Of a stretch of 64,000 nucleotides of DNA, positions 33,910 to 44,410 are shown piece by piece. Each line of letters opens with the position of its first letter. The first letter of the stretch is position 1. Source of the DNA: WRHT01 sp031550525 (GTDB taxonomy: Bacteria; Desulfobacterota; Desulfovibrionia; Desulfovibrionales; Desulfovibrionaceae); the NCBI GenBank assembly GCA_031550525.1, contig JAVBON010000026.1, positions 1-64,000 on the forward strand, in the 5' to 3' direction. The notes beneath the pieces were generated by a model that had not been told where the DNA came from, made no database searches, and saw nothing but the letters and a program-made list of their open reading frames with translations. Both the position numbers and the translations under genes were made by a program.

Positions 33910-36009
33910 TCATGCCTGTTGTTTGCCGCTGCGCCCAAGGGGCAGCCTGCACACTATGCCCGCGCCGCCTTGGGGCTCAATATATACGCCTATTATGCCG
34001 CGCAGGCCCGCCACATCGCGCACCGCACGCAAAGGGCTGCCCGGATATTCGCGCAGCCAGTCCATGCCGTTAAAAGCTATGTCGCAAGTCTCGTAATTGT
34101 TGCCGGAAACCCACAACGCCTGCAATGGAGTACTGCCGGCATCAATATTTTTGCAAAAAACGTTCAATATGGCGTAATCCGCCTCAACCCGTTGAAAAAT
34201 GCAAAACTCGGCGTTGTCTCCGTCCTTTATCATTGCGCCAAGGCGCACGGCCAGGTCGGAAAGAGCGCTGCCCAGTTTGGGCGCGTCACTCTCCAGCTCC
34301 AGGTCCGGCTGGGCATAGTCCAGCAAAAACGCGGCCCCCGGCATTTTTGTTTGTATGCCGTTTTCAAGCTCTTGCAAAATATCCGACATTTTTACAGGTT
34401 TAACCTCGGATATCTGGCTTTCCACCTGCCCGAAATCACCGGCGAATGTAGAGAGCAGGGCGATATTTTCCATGGCTTGCCCGCTTTTAAGGGCCGGCGG
34501 AGTGACGGAAAAATCCAAGATTTCGGCCAGCAGGCCGCCCATGGCCGCCGCCGTAGTCATGCCGCTCAAAAAGTTGCGCATCTGGCTGGCGAACACAAAA
34601 CTGCTCACGTCGCGTATCTCCAGCACGGTGGTATTTTTCATGCCAAGGCGCATGACGTTTACAAAAACCCGCTCATAATGCAGGCCCGCCGCGTCGGTGC
34701 GCTCAACGCTAAAACCCCCGTTAATGCCCGAAGCGGTCTGTTTTTTCCGCAAATAAGGCAAATAAGGCTGCAAATCCGCGCCAAGGCGCTTGTATTCCAA
34801 ACCAAGCACACGTTTGCGGGGCAGCCCGAAGCGGCGCTCGGCCGCGCTGTTCCAGGCGGTTATACTGCCTTCGCCATCAAAACATATTATAACATTTGGA
34901 GACTGATCTATAACCTGCGCGTATTGGGCCGATGCATGCGACATATCTATGCGCAGGGCGGTAAGCTGGTCGTTAAGCTCGTTTTCGCGCCGGGCCGAGC
35001 GCACGTAATCGGTTATGTCCTGCTGAATCATGGCCACGCCTATAAGTTGATCAAGCGGCGTGAGCATGGGGTGAAAATTCAGGTTCAGCCAGCGGGTCTC
35101 GCCCCACGGAGTGTTATGCTCGTAATTGCTTATGCCGGATTCCTGCTTGGCGAAGGCCTGACGCATGGCACGCTCAACGTTGCTGCCGGGCATGAAAGGA
35201 TCCTGCAAAATATTAAAACGCCGACCGCCCGTGCCCACCACGTTGCTCCAGGTGGTGCGCCAGGCGGTATTGGATAATTTGAGCACGCCCATGGCGTCGA
35301 ACATGGCTATGCCCAAAGGCGTGCGCTCAAGCAATATGCGCGATTGCTGCTCGTATTCGTCAAGGGACGACTGCGCCTGCTTCAATGCGCCTATATCCTC
35401 AAAAATCAGCAGGCTCACCTCTTCTTTCTGCCAAGTGGTGTTATATACGCTGCATATTACCCAGCGCACATCGCCAAGGCGTGTGGTAAGGCGCAGAGTG
35501 CTGCGCGAGGGTATAACATTTTGCGCCTGGGTTTTCTCATCCAGGCGCAATATCGTCAAATCGTCGGGGTGAATGTAGGAAGTAAGCCGCGAGCCGGCGA
35601 GTTCGGATTCATGCGCGGCCAGAATATAGGCAAAGGCGGGGTTGGCGTATAAAATACGCCCGGCTTTAAGCAGCACAACGCCTTCGTGCATAACCGAGCT
35701 AAGACTGGCCAAAGAAAAATTGCCGTCAAAAAGGCCAAGCGGGTTTGCCATATCGCCGCTTTCCATCATGGGCAAAGTCTGCCCGCCGGATTCCGCATAA
35801 AGATTATGCGCCAGCAAAAGCCCGGAAAAAAGCGCCAAAAAGGCAACCAGTATGCAAAATAACGCGAAAAATGGGTTAAGCCATTTAAAGGAATAAGCGG
35901 TTGCGCAAATGGTCCCTATGGACATGCACATGAGCATGCCCGCCGGAAAATAGCGCTTGAGCGCCACCATAAGCCGCACGGCAACAGTTGTGTTCATACT
36001 GCTTTTCAT
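33910..36009 (-). CDS. Membrane PAS sensor kinase with degenerate kinase core
   Basis: This protein of about 699 residues has two N-terminal membrane helices (AGMLMCMSIGTICATAY and LFCILVAFLALFSGLLLAHN), then three PAS-like domains at roughly 80-200, 215-340 and 365-480. The dimerisation helix is recognisable (QMRNFLSGMTTAAAMGGLLAEIL), but the phosphoacceptor His is absent. The ATP-binding domain lacks the Asn of the N-box (LSDLAVRLGAMI) and the DxGxG box. Only its final strand (GGAGIVCRLPLG) is conserved. It therefore looks like a pseudokinase that might act as an allosteric partner or phosphatase. The start at 36009 is uncertain; an upstream in-frame ATG at 36069 is possible. Confidence 0.85.
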   Translation of the reverse strand: MKSSMNTTVAVRLMVALKRYFPAGMLMCMSIGTICATAYSFKWLNPFFALFCILVAFLALFSGLLLAHNLYAESGGQTLPMMESGDMANPLGLFDGNFSLASLSSVMHEGVVLLKAGRILYANPAFAYILAAHESELAGSRLTSYIHPDDLTILRLDEKTQAQNVIPSRSTLRLTTRLGDVRWVICSVYNTTWQKEEVSLLIFEDIGALKQAQSSLDEYEQQSRILLERTPLGIAMFDAMGVLKLSNTAWRTTWSNVVGTGGRRFNILQDPFMPGSNVERAMRQAFAKQESGISNYEHNTPWGETRWLNLNFHPMLTPLDQLIGVAMIQQDITDYVRSARRENELNDQLTALRIDMSHASAQYAQVIDQSPNVIICFDGEGSITAWNSAAERRFGLPRKRVLGLEYKRLGADLQPYLPYLRKKQTASGINGGFSVERTDAAGLHYERVFVNVMRLGMKNTTVLEIRDVSSFVFASQMRNFLSGMTTAAAMGGLLAEILDFSVTPPALKSGQAMENIALLSTFAGDFGQVESQISEVKPVKMSDILQELENGIQTKMPGAAFLLDYAQPDLELESDAPKLGSALSDLAVRLGAMIKDGDNAEFCIFQRVEADYAILNVFCKNIDAGSTPLQALWVSGNNYETCDIAFNGMDWLREYPGSPLRAVRDVAGLRGIIGVYIEPQGGAGIVCRLPLGRSGKQQA

Positions 36010-36125
36010 TCGAGCTGACCGGCTCCACCATAATTGCAGATACTGCGTATTGTTTAATATACGATGCAATCAGCTACTTAACAAGGCCTTTACCCATAAA
36101 AAAAAACAACTTATACTTACACAAT

Positions 36126-37223
36126 ATGCTCAATACAATACCACATACACCGCAAACCGGCGCTGGCGCCGGTAAACCGGCACAGGCGGCACTGCCGTAC
36201 AACCTGCCACGGCACTGGTTTTTATTCCGGTTAAGCTCTTTGGGCGACGTGGCGCTGCTAACCGGCCCCATGCGCTACTGGCATGACCACTGGGGCTGGA
36301 GCTTCACAATAATGACCAAGCCCGCCTTTGCCCCGCTTTTTGAGAACAATCCGGCGGTGGAGAGCATAATCTGCCCGGAAAAAAGCAAACTTTCGCTGCC
36401 GGGCATGCCCGCCTATTTCAACTCTCTCGCGCATGCCTTTGCAAAACACGGGCTGTTGGATTTACACGGCACCACGCGCTCGCGGCTTTTAAGCGCCCTG
36501 TGGCGCGGGCCGGTGCGCCGCTACCCCAAATTTTCGCTGCAACGCAGGCTGCTGGTGCTTAACAAAAGCCCCAAAGCTGCCGCTTTGTTGCGCGCAAGCA
36601 CGGTAACACAGCGCTATTTTATGGCCGTTGCCCCAACTCCGCCGCCGCCTGAAGCCCTGCTGCCGGTGGTTTATCTTACACGCCAAGAAACCGAAGCCGC
36701 CCAAAAACGCCTTGAATCCATTTTCGGGCAAGAAGCTTTCAGAAACGGGCCGGTACGCCCCATAGCCCTGCACCCTTACGCCACCCACTTTCGCAAGGCC
36801 TGGCCCAAAGAGCATTGGCTGCATCTTGTAAACAGGCTTGATGAAGCAGGCCGCCCCTGGTTCATAGTCGGGCAGGGCGAGGCGCTGTTGCCCCAAGACA
36901 GGCGAGACCTTACCGGCAAAACCGGCTTGCGCGAGCTTTGCGCCCTTTTGTCACAGGCCAGCGTGTTAATGACGGGCGATTCCGGCCCCATGCACCTGGC
37001 CGCCGCCGTGGGCACGCCAGTGCTTGCGCTGTTCGGCCCCACCACCAGGGAATGGGGCTTTTTCCCCGCAGGCCCGCAAGACGTGATATTGCAGATGGAT
37101 ATGCCCTGCCGTCCCTGCTCCCTGCACGGTGCTGACCGTTGTAAAACTGACGGCTGCTGCCTTAAGGGCATCGCCCCGCAAGACGCGCTGCGGCAGCTTG
37201 AGCTGATGCTGGCGGGGCTTTAG
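36126..37223 (+). CDS. Glycosyltransferase family 9 (heptosyltransferase-like)
   Basis: This 365-residue cytoplasmic protein resembles ADP-heptose:LPS heptosyltransferases. The N-terminal lobe begins FLFRLSSLGDVALLTGPMRYW, a match to the GDxxLxTP motif. The C-terminal lobe has HPYATHFRKAWPKEHW and LLSQASVLMTGDSGPMHLAAAVGTPVLALFGPT, the classic nucleotide-sugar site, and a Cys-rich stretch (MPCRPCSLHGADRCKTDGCCLKG) that is frequent in the family. It likely adds a sugar to the LPS core. The ATG at 36126 has no clear ribosome site. The gene is divergent from the sensor kinase across about 116 bases. Confidence 0.88.
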   Translation: MLNTIPHTPQTGAGAGKPAQAALPYNLPRHWFLFRLSSLGDVALLTGPMRYWHDHWGWSFTIMTKPAFAPLFENNPAVESIICPEKSKLSLPGMPAYFNSLAHAFAKHGLLDLHGTTRSRLLSALWRGPVRRYPKFSLQRRLLVLNKSPKAAALLRASTVTQRYFMAVAPTPPPPEALLPVVYLTRQETEAAQKRLESIFGQEAFRNGPVRPIALHPYATHFRKAWPKEHWLHLVNRLDEAGRPWFIVGQGEALLPQDRRDLTGKTGLRELCALLSQASVLMTGDSGPMHLAAAVGTPVLALFGPTTREWGFFPAGPQDVILQMDMPCRPCSLHGADRCKTDGCCLKGIAPQDALRQLELMLAGL

Positions 37224-37405
37224 CCACGCCGGCAAAGGCCTGTTGGCGATACGTTTTTTATTCGGCCAACGCCGGAAAGGCCTTTTCCTGCCTGGCCCAA
37301 GGCCAAAAGGCCTCATGCGCAACAGGCCTTAAAATAATTCTTCTTTCCGCTCCATCGGCCTATGTTGTGCCCAATGTTACCAAAAGGCCCGCAAAAGGAC
37401 CAAAT

Positions 37406-38380
37406 ATGCTGCAAATATACCAATCAGACGGCAAAAACATTATTCCGCTGGAAAATCTGCCTGAAGTTTTTTCCAATCAGGCGGAAAAAACTGGCGAAAC
37501 CTGCCAGACTGATTACTGGCTAGACCTGACCAGCCCGAGCATTGAGGAACTGGAGACGGTTTCAGGCCGACTAAGCCTGCCTCTGGACTTTTTTACCGAC
37601 TCCCTCGACCCGGCCGAGCGCTCGCATATAATGCGTAACGGCAACAGCGTGCTCATAATCGTGCGGGTCTCGCGCAAACCCATCGCAGGGCAAAAGTACA
37701 CTTACACCACCTTGCCCATAGGCATTATCATTACCGCCGGGGCCGTGGTTACCATATGCAGCGAGGAGGGGCTGGTGCGCAAACTGGTGGAAAACAAGCT
37801 GCACGCGGGCCAAAGCCGCGAGCGTATACGCATAGCCCTTACGGTTTTGCAGCAGGTAAGCATACACTATATCGACCACTTGCAGGAAATGGACGCCCTG
37901 ACGGGCGAAATAGAAGAGGCCATGCGCAAATCCACCCGCAACGAAGATCTCTCGCGCATGCTGCAACTGGAAAAAAATCTGGTCTATTTTCTTACAGCGC
38001 TTAAAGCCAACGCCATGGTGCTGGATAAAATGCTCACCTCCGGCAACTTTACCTGGCAGCAGGACGAAAACGAAATTCTGGTGGATGCCCTTACCGAAAG
38101 CAAACAGGCCGTTGAAATGGCGGAAATTTACACCCAAATTACCGGCAACATGAACGACGTTTTCGCCTCGATGATTTCCAACAACATGAACTCCGTAATG
38201 AAATTTCTCGCGGCCATTACCCTAATACTCATGGCCCCCACTATTATAGTAGGCCTGTATGGCATGAACGTGCCCCTGCCCTTTCAGGATTCGCCCCTGG
38301 CTCTGGCCGGCATAATAGCCGTAACCGTTGCCGCCTGCGCGGCGTTGTGGAAGTACCTGCTCAAAAAACACTGGATGTAG
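37406..38380 (+). CDS. corA: CorA-type magnesium/divalent cation transporter
   Basis: This 324-residue protein has a large soluble N-terminal domain with long helices, then two transmembrane helices at the C-terminus. The signature GMN appears as IIVGLYGMNVPLPFQ near residue 290, between helix one (FLAAITLILMAPTIIVGLY) and helix two (LAGIIAVTVAACAALWKYLLK). It forms homopentameric channels for Mg2+ and related ions. The ATG at 37406 follows AAAGGA at good spacing and is preferred over the earlier in-frame ATG at 37367. It is not obviously linked to neighbours. Confidence 0.93.
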   Translation: MLQIYQSDGKNIIPLENLPEVFSNQAEKTGETCQTDYWLDLTSPSIEELETVSGRLSLPLDFFTDSLDPAERSHIMRNGNSVLIIVRVSRKPIAGQKYTYTTLPIGIIITAGAVVTICSEEGLVRKLVENKLHAGQSRERIRIALTVLQQVSIHYIDHLQEMDALTGEIEEAMRKSTRNEDLSRMLQLEKNLVYFLTALKANAMVLDKMLTSGNFTWQQDENEILVDALTESKQAVEMAEIYTQITGNMNDVFASMISNNMNSVMKFLAAITLILMAPTIIVGLYGMNVPLPFQDSPLALAGIIAVTVAACAALWKYLLKKHWM

Positions 38381-38975
38381 CGCCCAAAACACGCTCTGTG
38401 GCATTCTTGGCGCAGTGCACGGGCGCGAAGCAAACCGCGCGAAAGGCGCATTGCCCGCCAAAAGCCATATATGCGCCGTTTTTTCACCTGCCTCATATCG
38501 AAGTAAAAAACCGTAGCGGCAGGCATGCTTTTGTCTTCAAATAATTATTATAATCTAATCAATATGTTATAGTTTTCAAATATATCCAGCAGAACATGCG
38601 CTTTTTAGAACATGGCGGCGTGCCTGCCAAAACAGACTGTTTACAAAAACCGCCAATATCAACAATTTGTTGTCACAACTAAATTTTTAAACAAATAAGC
38701 ATGTTACCGCGCCAAGTTCGCCTTTTCCACTTTATCCAAAACTTTTTTACAGCAATCTCCACATATTCACTATGCCAATAAGTTGTTTTTACAGGAAAAT
38801 TTTGTTTGTGCCAACTTGTACTAGATTATGCAAAAATTAACATAATTTGTTTGGACTTGCATAAAAATCACAGCCTGTTACATATAAAATCACGTGAATA
38901 ACCTTTTGTTCGCCCGCTTGCCCACAATCTCGGCAAGCATAGTGGATAAGAACAAGACAACCAGGAGGTTGGAAA
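38381..38975. other. AT-rich intergenic region upstream of fdhA
   Basis: About 595 bases carry no gene. From about 38535 the stretch is clearly richer in A and T than its surroundings and probably contains the fdhA promoter and activator sites. I could not identify a sigma-54 box or a clear dyad. AGGAGG before the fdhA start is the only sure signal. Confidence 0.4.
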
Positions 38976-41900
38976 ATGAAGAGGAGAGAGTTCCTCAAGC
39001 TTTCATGCTGTCTCGGCATGGGGCTTGCTCTCGGGCCGATCGGCTTTAACCTGACCACTGCCAGGGCCTATGCCGATGAACTCGGCAAGGCGGGCAAACT
39101 TAAAAGCGCCAGGCAGAGCCTTTCAATCTGCTGTTATTGCGCTGTCGGCTGCGGCCTTATTTGCAGCACCGACGCCAAAACCGGCCAGGTTCTTAACGTT
39201 GAAGGCGACCCGGAAAACCCCATTAACGAAGGTTCACTCTGCGCCAAGGGCGCTGGCACCTACCAGACTTCAGCGAACAACGAGCACCGCCTTACAAAGG
39301 TGATGTATCGCGCTCCCTACAGCCACAAGTGGGAAGAAAAAGACTGGAACTGGGCCATAGACCGCATAGCCCGTAAAATGAAAGACGTGCGCGATGCCGA
39401 CTTTATTACCCACAACGCCAAAGGACAGTTGGTAAACCGTTGCGAAAGCCTTGCCCATATGGGCAGCTCCAACGTTGACAGCGAAGAATGCTGGAACATG
39501 ACCAGCTTTGTCCGTTCCATGGGCCTGGTGCATATAGATCACCAGGCGCGAGTCTGACACGGCCCCACTGTACCGGCTCTGGCAGAGTCGTTCGGACGCG
39601 GCGCGATGACCAACCACTGGATAGACATTCAACACAGTGACGTAATATTAATTCAAGGCAGCAACGCTGCCGAAAACCACCCCATTTCCTTTAAATGGGT
39701 ACTGCGCGCTCAGGATAAAGGCGCAAAAGTTATCCACGTCGACCCGCGCTTCACGCGCACCTCGGCCCGCGCGGATATTCACACAGCCCTCCGCTCAGGC
39801 ACCGACATCGCCTTTTTGAACGGCATGATGAAGTACATTATCGACAACGACAAGTACTTCAAAGAATACGTGCTTACCTACACCAACGCCGCCTTCATAG
39901 TTGACGGCAAGTTCAAATTCGATGACGGCCTTTTCAGCGGGTACGATTCCAAAAGCCGTACCTACGACAAGTCTTTCTGGAAAATAGTCAAAGACGAAAA
40001 GGGCATTCCGCAACGCGATGAAACCCTTAAAAACCCGCGTTGCGTGTTCCAGTTGCTTAAAAAGCACGTTTCCCGCTACACGATTGAAAAGGTTTCTTCC
40101 ATTACCGGCACCCCCGTGGCCGACCTCAAGCTGGTGTACGAAACCTTCGCCTCCACCGGCACCAAAGATCGCGCGGGCACCGTAATGTACGCCCTTGGGC
40201 AAACCCACCACACCGTGGCCGTGCAGAACATACGCGCCCTGGCCATGGTGCAGCTCCTGCTGGGCAACATAGGCATTTGCGGCGGCGGCGTTAACGCCAT
40301 GCGCGGCGAGCCTAACGTGCAAGGTTCCACCGACCACGCCCTGTTGTACCACTACCTGCCGGGCTACCTGGCGGCTCCGCGCTCCTCGCATGTAGACCTT
40401 AAAACCTATTGCGACAAAATCACCCCGGCCACTGCCGACCCCATGTCGGTAAACTGGTGGGGCAACACGCCCAAGTACATAACCAGCCTGCTTAAAGGCT
40501 GGTACGGCGACGCGGCCACAAAGGAAAACGACTTCGCCTACGGCTGGCTGCCCAAGGCCGATGACGGCGTTGACTATTCCGTAATGACGCTGTTTGACAG
40601 AATGTACCAGGGCAAGATTAAAGGCCTGACCTGCGTCGCGCAAAACCTTGCCTGCTCGCTGCCCAACTCCAACAAGATCCGTCAGGCTATGACCAAGCTG
40701 GACTGGATGGTTCACGTTAACATTTTCGATAACGAAACCGCCTCCTTCTGGAAAAGCCCCGGCATAAACCCCCGTAACGTCAAAACCGAAGTGTTCCTGC
40801 TGCCCGCCACCGCCTCCATTGAGAAGGAAGGCAGCCAGGCCAACTCCGGCCGCTGGATGCAGTGGAAGTATTCCGTGGGCAAAGGCCCCGGCGATACCCT
40901 TTCCACCGGCGACATTATCGTGCGCATTCAGAAAAAGGTGCAGGAGCTGTACCGCAAGGAAGGCGGAACCTTCGCCGAGCCGGTAATCAACATGAACTCC
41001 GACGCCTTTGACGAAAACGGCATGTATAACGCCGAAAAAGTGGCCAAGCAGGTTAACGGCCAGTTTACCCGCGACGTTACCATTAACGGTGTGGCGTACA
41101 AAAAAGGCCAGTGCGTGCCCGGCTTTGCCTTGTTGCAAACCGACGGCTCCACCACCAGCGGCAACTGGATATGCTCCGGCAGCTTCACCGCCGACGGCAC
41201 CAACCTTATGAAGCGCCGCGGCAAAAACGACCCCACCGGCCTTGGCCTCTACCCCGAATGGTCCTTTGCTTGGCCCATGAACCGGCGCATCATTTACAAC
41301 CGCGCCTCCGTGGACAAAAACGGCCAGCCGTGGAACCCCAAAAAGCCCCTGCTGGTATGGCAAGACGGCAAATGGGTGGGTGACGTGGCCGACGGCGGCG
41401 CAGCCCCCATGGCAGCCAAAGGCGGCGTGCTGCCGTTTATTATGAAGGCGGACGGCGTTGCCTCCCTCTTCGGCAACGGCGCCAACGACGGTCCTTTCCC
41501 GGAACATTACGAGCCGCGTGAAAGTCCCTTCGCCAAGAACATGATGTCCAAACAGCTTAACAGCCCCACCATCACCCTGTACAACGGCCCGATGGACAAG
41601 ATAGCCAACGCGACAAAGGAATACCCCATTGTCATGACTACCTACTCCTCCACCGAGCACTGGTGCACCGGCGGCATAACCCGTTGGCAGAGCTGGCTTA
41701 CCGAAGCCATGCCGCAGGTGTATGTTGAAATAAGCACCGAGCTGGCCAAAGAAAAGGGCATTAACAACGGCGACCAGGTAAAGGTTAAATCCGCCCGAGG
41801 CGCGCTTAACTGCGTGGCCATGGTTACCTCCCGTTTCCGCCCCTTCAGGTGCGACGGCAGAACCATTCATCAGGTAGGCATGACCTTTAACTACGGCTGG

Positions 41901-42014
41901 CTCTTCCCTGAAGACGCCGGCGACACAGCCAACCTGCTCTCGCCCACCGTGGGCGATGGACACTCCATGACGCCTGAATACAAAGCGTTCATGGTTAACG
42001 TGGAAAAGGCATAG
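38976..42014 (+). CDS. fdhA: Formate dehydrogenase catalytic subunit, selenocysteine-containing
   Basis: This 1012-residue molybdopterin enzyme oxidises formate to CO2 in the periplasm. The N-terminus is a twin-arginine signal (MKRREFLKLSCCLGMGLALG), so it is exported folded. A [4Fe-4S] motif follows (CCYCAVGCGLICSTD to SLCAKG). The in-frame TGA at 39555-39557 is codon 194, the position expected for selenocysteine. The downstream HGPTVPALAESFGRGAMTN is normal Fdh sequence, so this is one gene, not a broken one. The molybdopterin domains run to the stop (for example ALGQTHHTVAVQN and GNIGICGGGVNAMRGEPNVQG). AGGAGG precedes the ATG. fdhB follows at 10 bases. Confidence 0.96.
39555..39602 (+). 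promoter_or_regulatory. Selenocysteine TGA codon with SECIS-like hairpin
   Basis: TGACACGGCCC at 39555 matches the start of enterobacterial fdhF/fdnG recoding sites. A small stem (CTC/GAG around a GGCA-type loop) lies at about 39580-39590, the distance expected for a bacterial SECIS. It should recruit SelB and Sec-tRNA. Confidence 0.75.
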
Positions 42015-42024
42015 GAGGTAAGCC

Positions 42025-42669
42025 ATGAGTGACGGAAAGTCCTTTCTCGTTGACGTTTCGCGCTGCACAGGCTGCCGCGGCTGTCAAGTAGCATGCAAAC
42101 AATGGAACCAACTGCCGGGTACCAAAACGTACCAGACCGGCAGCTATCAGAACCCGCCGGACTTCAACGAGTTCACCTACAAATTGGTGCGCTTCTCCGA
42201 AGGCCGCAGGGAAAACGGCAAGCCATACTGGAACTTCTTTTCCGATATGTGCCGCCATTGCGTTACCCCGCCCTGCCAGGCAGGCATGGTTGAAAATGAA
42301 ATTGTGCAGGATGAAGAAACCGGCGCAATCATCTTCACCAAAGATACCTTCAAAAGCGACTACGAAACCTCGCGTTCCGCATGTCCTTTTGACGTGCCCC
42401 GCCAGCACCCCGATACCAAGGTGATGAGCAAGTGCACCATGTGCATAGACCGCGTAAAAGACGGGAAGTTGCCCGCCTGCGTGCTCTCTTGCCCCACCAA
42501 CGCCATTGAATTCGGCGACAGGGATGAAATACTCGCCAAGGTGGAAGAACGGGTGCAAACCCTGAAAAAACGCTTCCCCAAAGTGCAGGCCCTTAATGCC
42601 GATTCCGTGCGCGTTATCTTCATTGTCACCGACGAACCCGACAAATATCACGAGTTCGCCGAGGGCTAA
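42025..42669 (+). CDS. fdhB: Formate dehydrogenase iron-sulfur subunit
   Basis: This 214-residue ferredoxin-like subunit carries electrons away from FdhA. Four Cys clusters are present: C14-C17-C20-C24 (CTGCRGCQVAC), CRHCVTPPC, the CPFDVPR segment with CTMCIDR, and CVLSCPTNAIEFG. There is no transmembrane tail, unlike FdnH, so the FdhAB complex should be a soluble periplasmic dimer as in Desulfovibrio. It has no signal peptide and presumably travels with FdhA through the Tat system. AGGAGG precedes the ATG. No cytochrome subunit follows. Confidence 0.95.
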   Translation: MSDGKSFLVDVSRCTGCRGCQVACKQWNQLPGTKTYQTGSYQNPPDFNEFTYKLVRFSEGRRENGKPYWNFFSDMCRHCVTPPCQAGMVENEIVQDEETGAIIFTKDTFKSDYETSRSACPFDVPRQHPDTKVMSKCTMCIDRVKDGKLPACVLSCPTNAIEFGDRDEILAKVEERVQTLKKRFPKVQALNADSVRVIFIVTDEPDKYHEFAEG

Positions 42670-42683
42670 ACCGATGTAATAAA

Positions 42684-42722
42684 GCCGGTTCTTGCTCTGG
42701 CTATGCCAGAGCAAGAACCGGC
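42684..42722 (+). terminator. Terminator after fdhB
   Basis: An 18-base perfect stem (42684-42701 with 42705-42722) and a three-base loop lie 15 bases after the stop. It probably cuts down transcription into fdhE. The rest of 42723-43001 shows no gene. Confidence 0.85.
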
Positions 42723-43001
42723 CTTACAGCGCCGGGCGCCGCCCCGCTTGCGGCAGGCAGTTGGCGCGCCCATAAAAATTTGCCAACCGCCTTTGATTAT
42801 GCCGCCCCAATATTAAACCGTTCATACCAGCTAACCCGCGCCTTTTTCGCCTTTTAAACGCACATTGATTAAATGCCCGTTTTGTGTAAGCTAACGTCTT
42901 AACGCTGGCGCGGTAATAAAAAACGCGTTCCCCACACGCGGCTGATAACGGCTGACGCATCCGCGCGCCTGAAAATAAAATTTTCAACACAGGAACATTT
43001 C

Positions 43002-43859
43002 ATGAGCAAAAAGCTGGAAGCATTTTTCAAACGCATGAGCGTTGAAAACCAGGAAGTGGCAGATCTTGTCGGGCAGTTTCGCGATACCGGCCTTATTTTC
43101 GAATCCATCCCCCCCATGTCCGGCTCAGTTGCCCTGCCGGAGCCAGACGCCATAATGTTCGGCCGGGGCAAGGCCTTTTTTCCGCTGGATGACTGGAAGC
43201 TGGAAGAACTGCAGCTTGATTCCGCCGCCCTTTATGCGGTGCAAGAATTGAAAAAGGTGTTTGAAGATCAGGCCGATGAGCTTGATAAGCTCGCCAAGGC
43301 CATAAAAAAAGAGCCCGAACTTGTGCCGGAACTGACCGGACTTATGCTTGAAGGCGATGTGGACAAAATATCGAAATTCGCCTCCAAAGCCAAAGTGGAA
43401 GAAGACCTGGTCCTCTATGTTCTGCAAAACGTGTTTCAAAAACGCGCCTCGGAAATTGCCCAGCAAGCAGCTCCGCTGCTGGCAAAGCTGCTTGAGGACG
43501 CTAAATGGCAGCAGGGCTACTGCCCAGTATGCGGCGCCGCCGCCAACATAAGCTTTTTGCAAGGCGAAGGCGGCTCGCGCCACCTGTGCTGCTCGCTCTG
43601 CCGCCAGCAATGGCGCTATGCGCGCAACGCCTGCCCCTACTGCGCCACTGATAAGCCCGAAAACATCACCGTATATTACGCTGAAGAAAAATCCGGGCAC
43701 CGCGCCGAGGTATGCTCCGCCTGCAAACGCTACATTCTCTCTGCCGACTTGCGTAAAAAGTCCGATGACGTGCCCTTTGCCCACTACCTGGCCTTCGCCA
43801 TGATCCCCCTTGATATGCTCATGAGCGACAAAGGCTTCGCGCCGGGCGTGGAAGGCTAA
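43002..43859 (+). CDS. fdhE: Formate dehydrogenase accessory protein FdhE
   Basis: This 285-residue cytoplasmic protein is needed to mature Tat-exported formate dehydrogenase and binds its catalytic subunit. The C-terminal rubredoxin-like region holds four CxxC pairs: CPVC, CSLC, CPYC and CSAC between residues about 175 and 245. The helical N-terminal half is typical. The end (FAMIPLDMLMSDKGFAPG) resembles other FdhE proteins. It lies 332 bases after fdhB beyond a terminator, so it may have its own promoter. Confidence 0.93.
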   Translation: MSKKLEAFFKRMSVENQEVADLVGQFRDTGLIFESIPPMSGSVALPEPDAIMFGRGKAFFPLDDWKLEELQLDSAALYAVQELKKVFEDQADELDKLAKAIKKEPELVPELTGLMLEGDVDKISKFASKAKVEEDLVLYVLQNVFQKRASEIAQQAAPLLAKLLEDAKWQQGYCPVCGAAANISFLQGEGGSRHLCCSLCRQQWRYARNACPYCATDKPENITVYYAEEKSGHRAEVCSACKRYILSADLRKKSDDVPFAHYLAFAMIPLDMLMSDKGFAPGVEG

Positions 43860-43876
43860 ACAAACCGCGAACATTT

Positions 43877-43914
43877 AACTAACCGCCGCGGGCATGATGC
43901 CTGCGGCGGTTAGT
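43877..43914 (+). terminator. Terminator after fdhE
   Basis: A stem of about 18 pairs with one wobble (AACTAACCGCCGCGGGCA and its partner) and a TGA loop starts 18 bases after the stop. It lacks a long T-run. Confidence 0.7.
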
Positions 43915-44144
43915 TGTACAATAAATACACATACGTTTACTGTCTCCTATAAGTTTGCCACTTCCTGTTCAGACAATGCCACACTGAGGCAAATCCACCT
44001 CTTCACACGCTTCAAAGGCGCAGCGGCTTCCCCGCGCTCACATCCTCGCTATACCTACAGATAGGCAAACACGTAACTCATGCGCGAATGGGAATCGTTG
44101 AGGTAGACTTGGTAAAAATAAGAATTTTTTGATTTTCCGGGCAA

Positions 44145-44270
44145 GTTTCCGTTTTTTTGCGGCTGAGCGTACTCAATGTACGTGATGACGCAAAAAAAAC
44201 GGAAAAGGCTGTTTTTGCCGAGTATGCGGAAACAAATCTTCCGCCCAGATCTAATCAAATCTGGACTCAT
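44145..44270. repeat. Partial modular repeat with a large hairpin insert
   Basis: TTTCCGTTTTTTTGCG at about 44146-44161 pairs with CGCAAAAAAAACGG from 44189, with an inner GTAC/GTAC pairing. The structure lies between CCGGGC (44138) and GCCCAGATCTAATC (44243), so it again looks like an insert opening the second hairpin of the core repeat, whose last hairpin and CATCC end are at 44244-44272. The rest of 43915-44410 holds no gene. Confidence 0.5.
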
Positions 44271-44410
44271 CCTCTACACCTTTGCCAATTGTAAAATACT
44301 GCGGGCTGTGGCACTGTATGGGCTAAGACCCTGCGAAAACGCCGCGTTTTTTCAAGCCGGGCGGTAATATTTCGGGTTTTATATCCGATTAGTTTTTAAA
44401 CGGGAAAATT

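Noticed and set aside
39541..39605. fdhA as a frameshifted or truncated pseudogene
   Set aside because: The stop is TGA at the known selenocysteine position, the frame is unchanged on both sides and a SECIS-like element follows.
39795..42068. A 757-codon frame antisense to fdhA
   Set aside because: It is the shadow of the strongly biased fdhA codons. fdhA has full family motifs, and the reverse frame has none.
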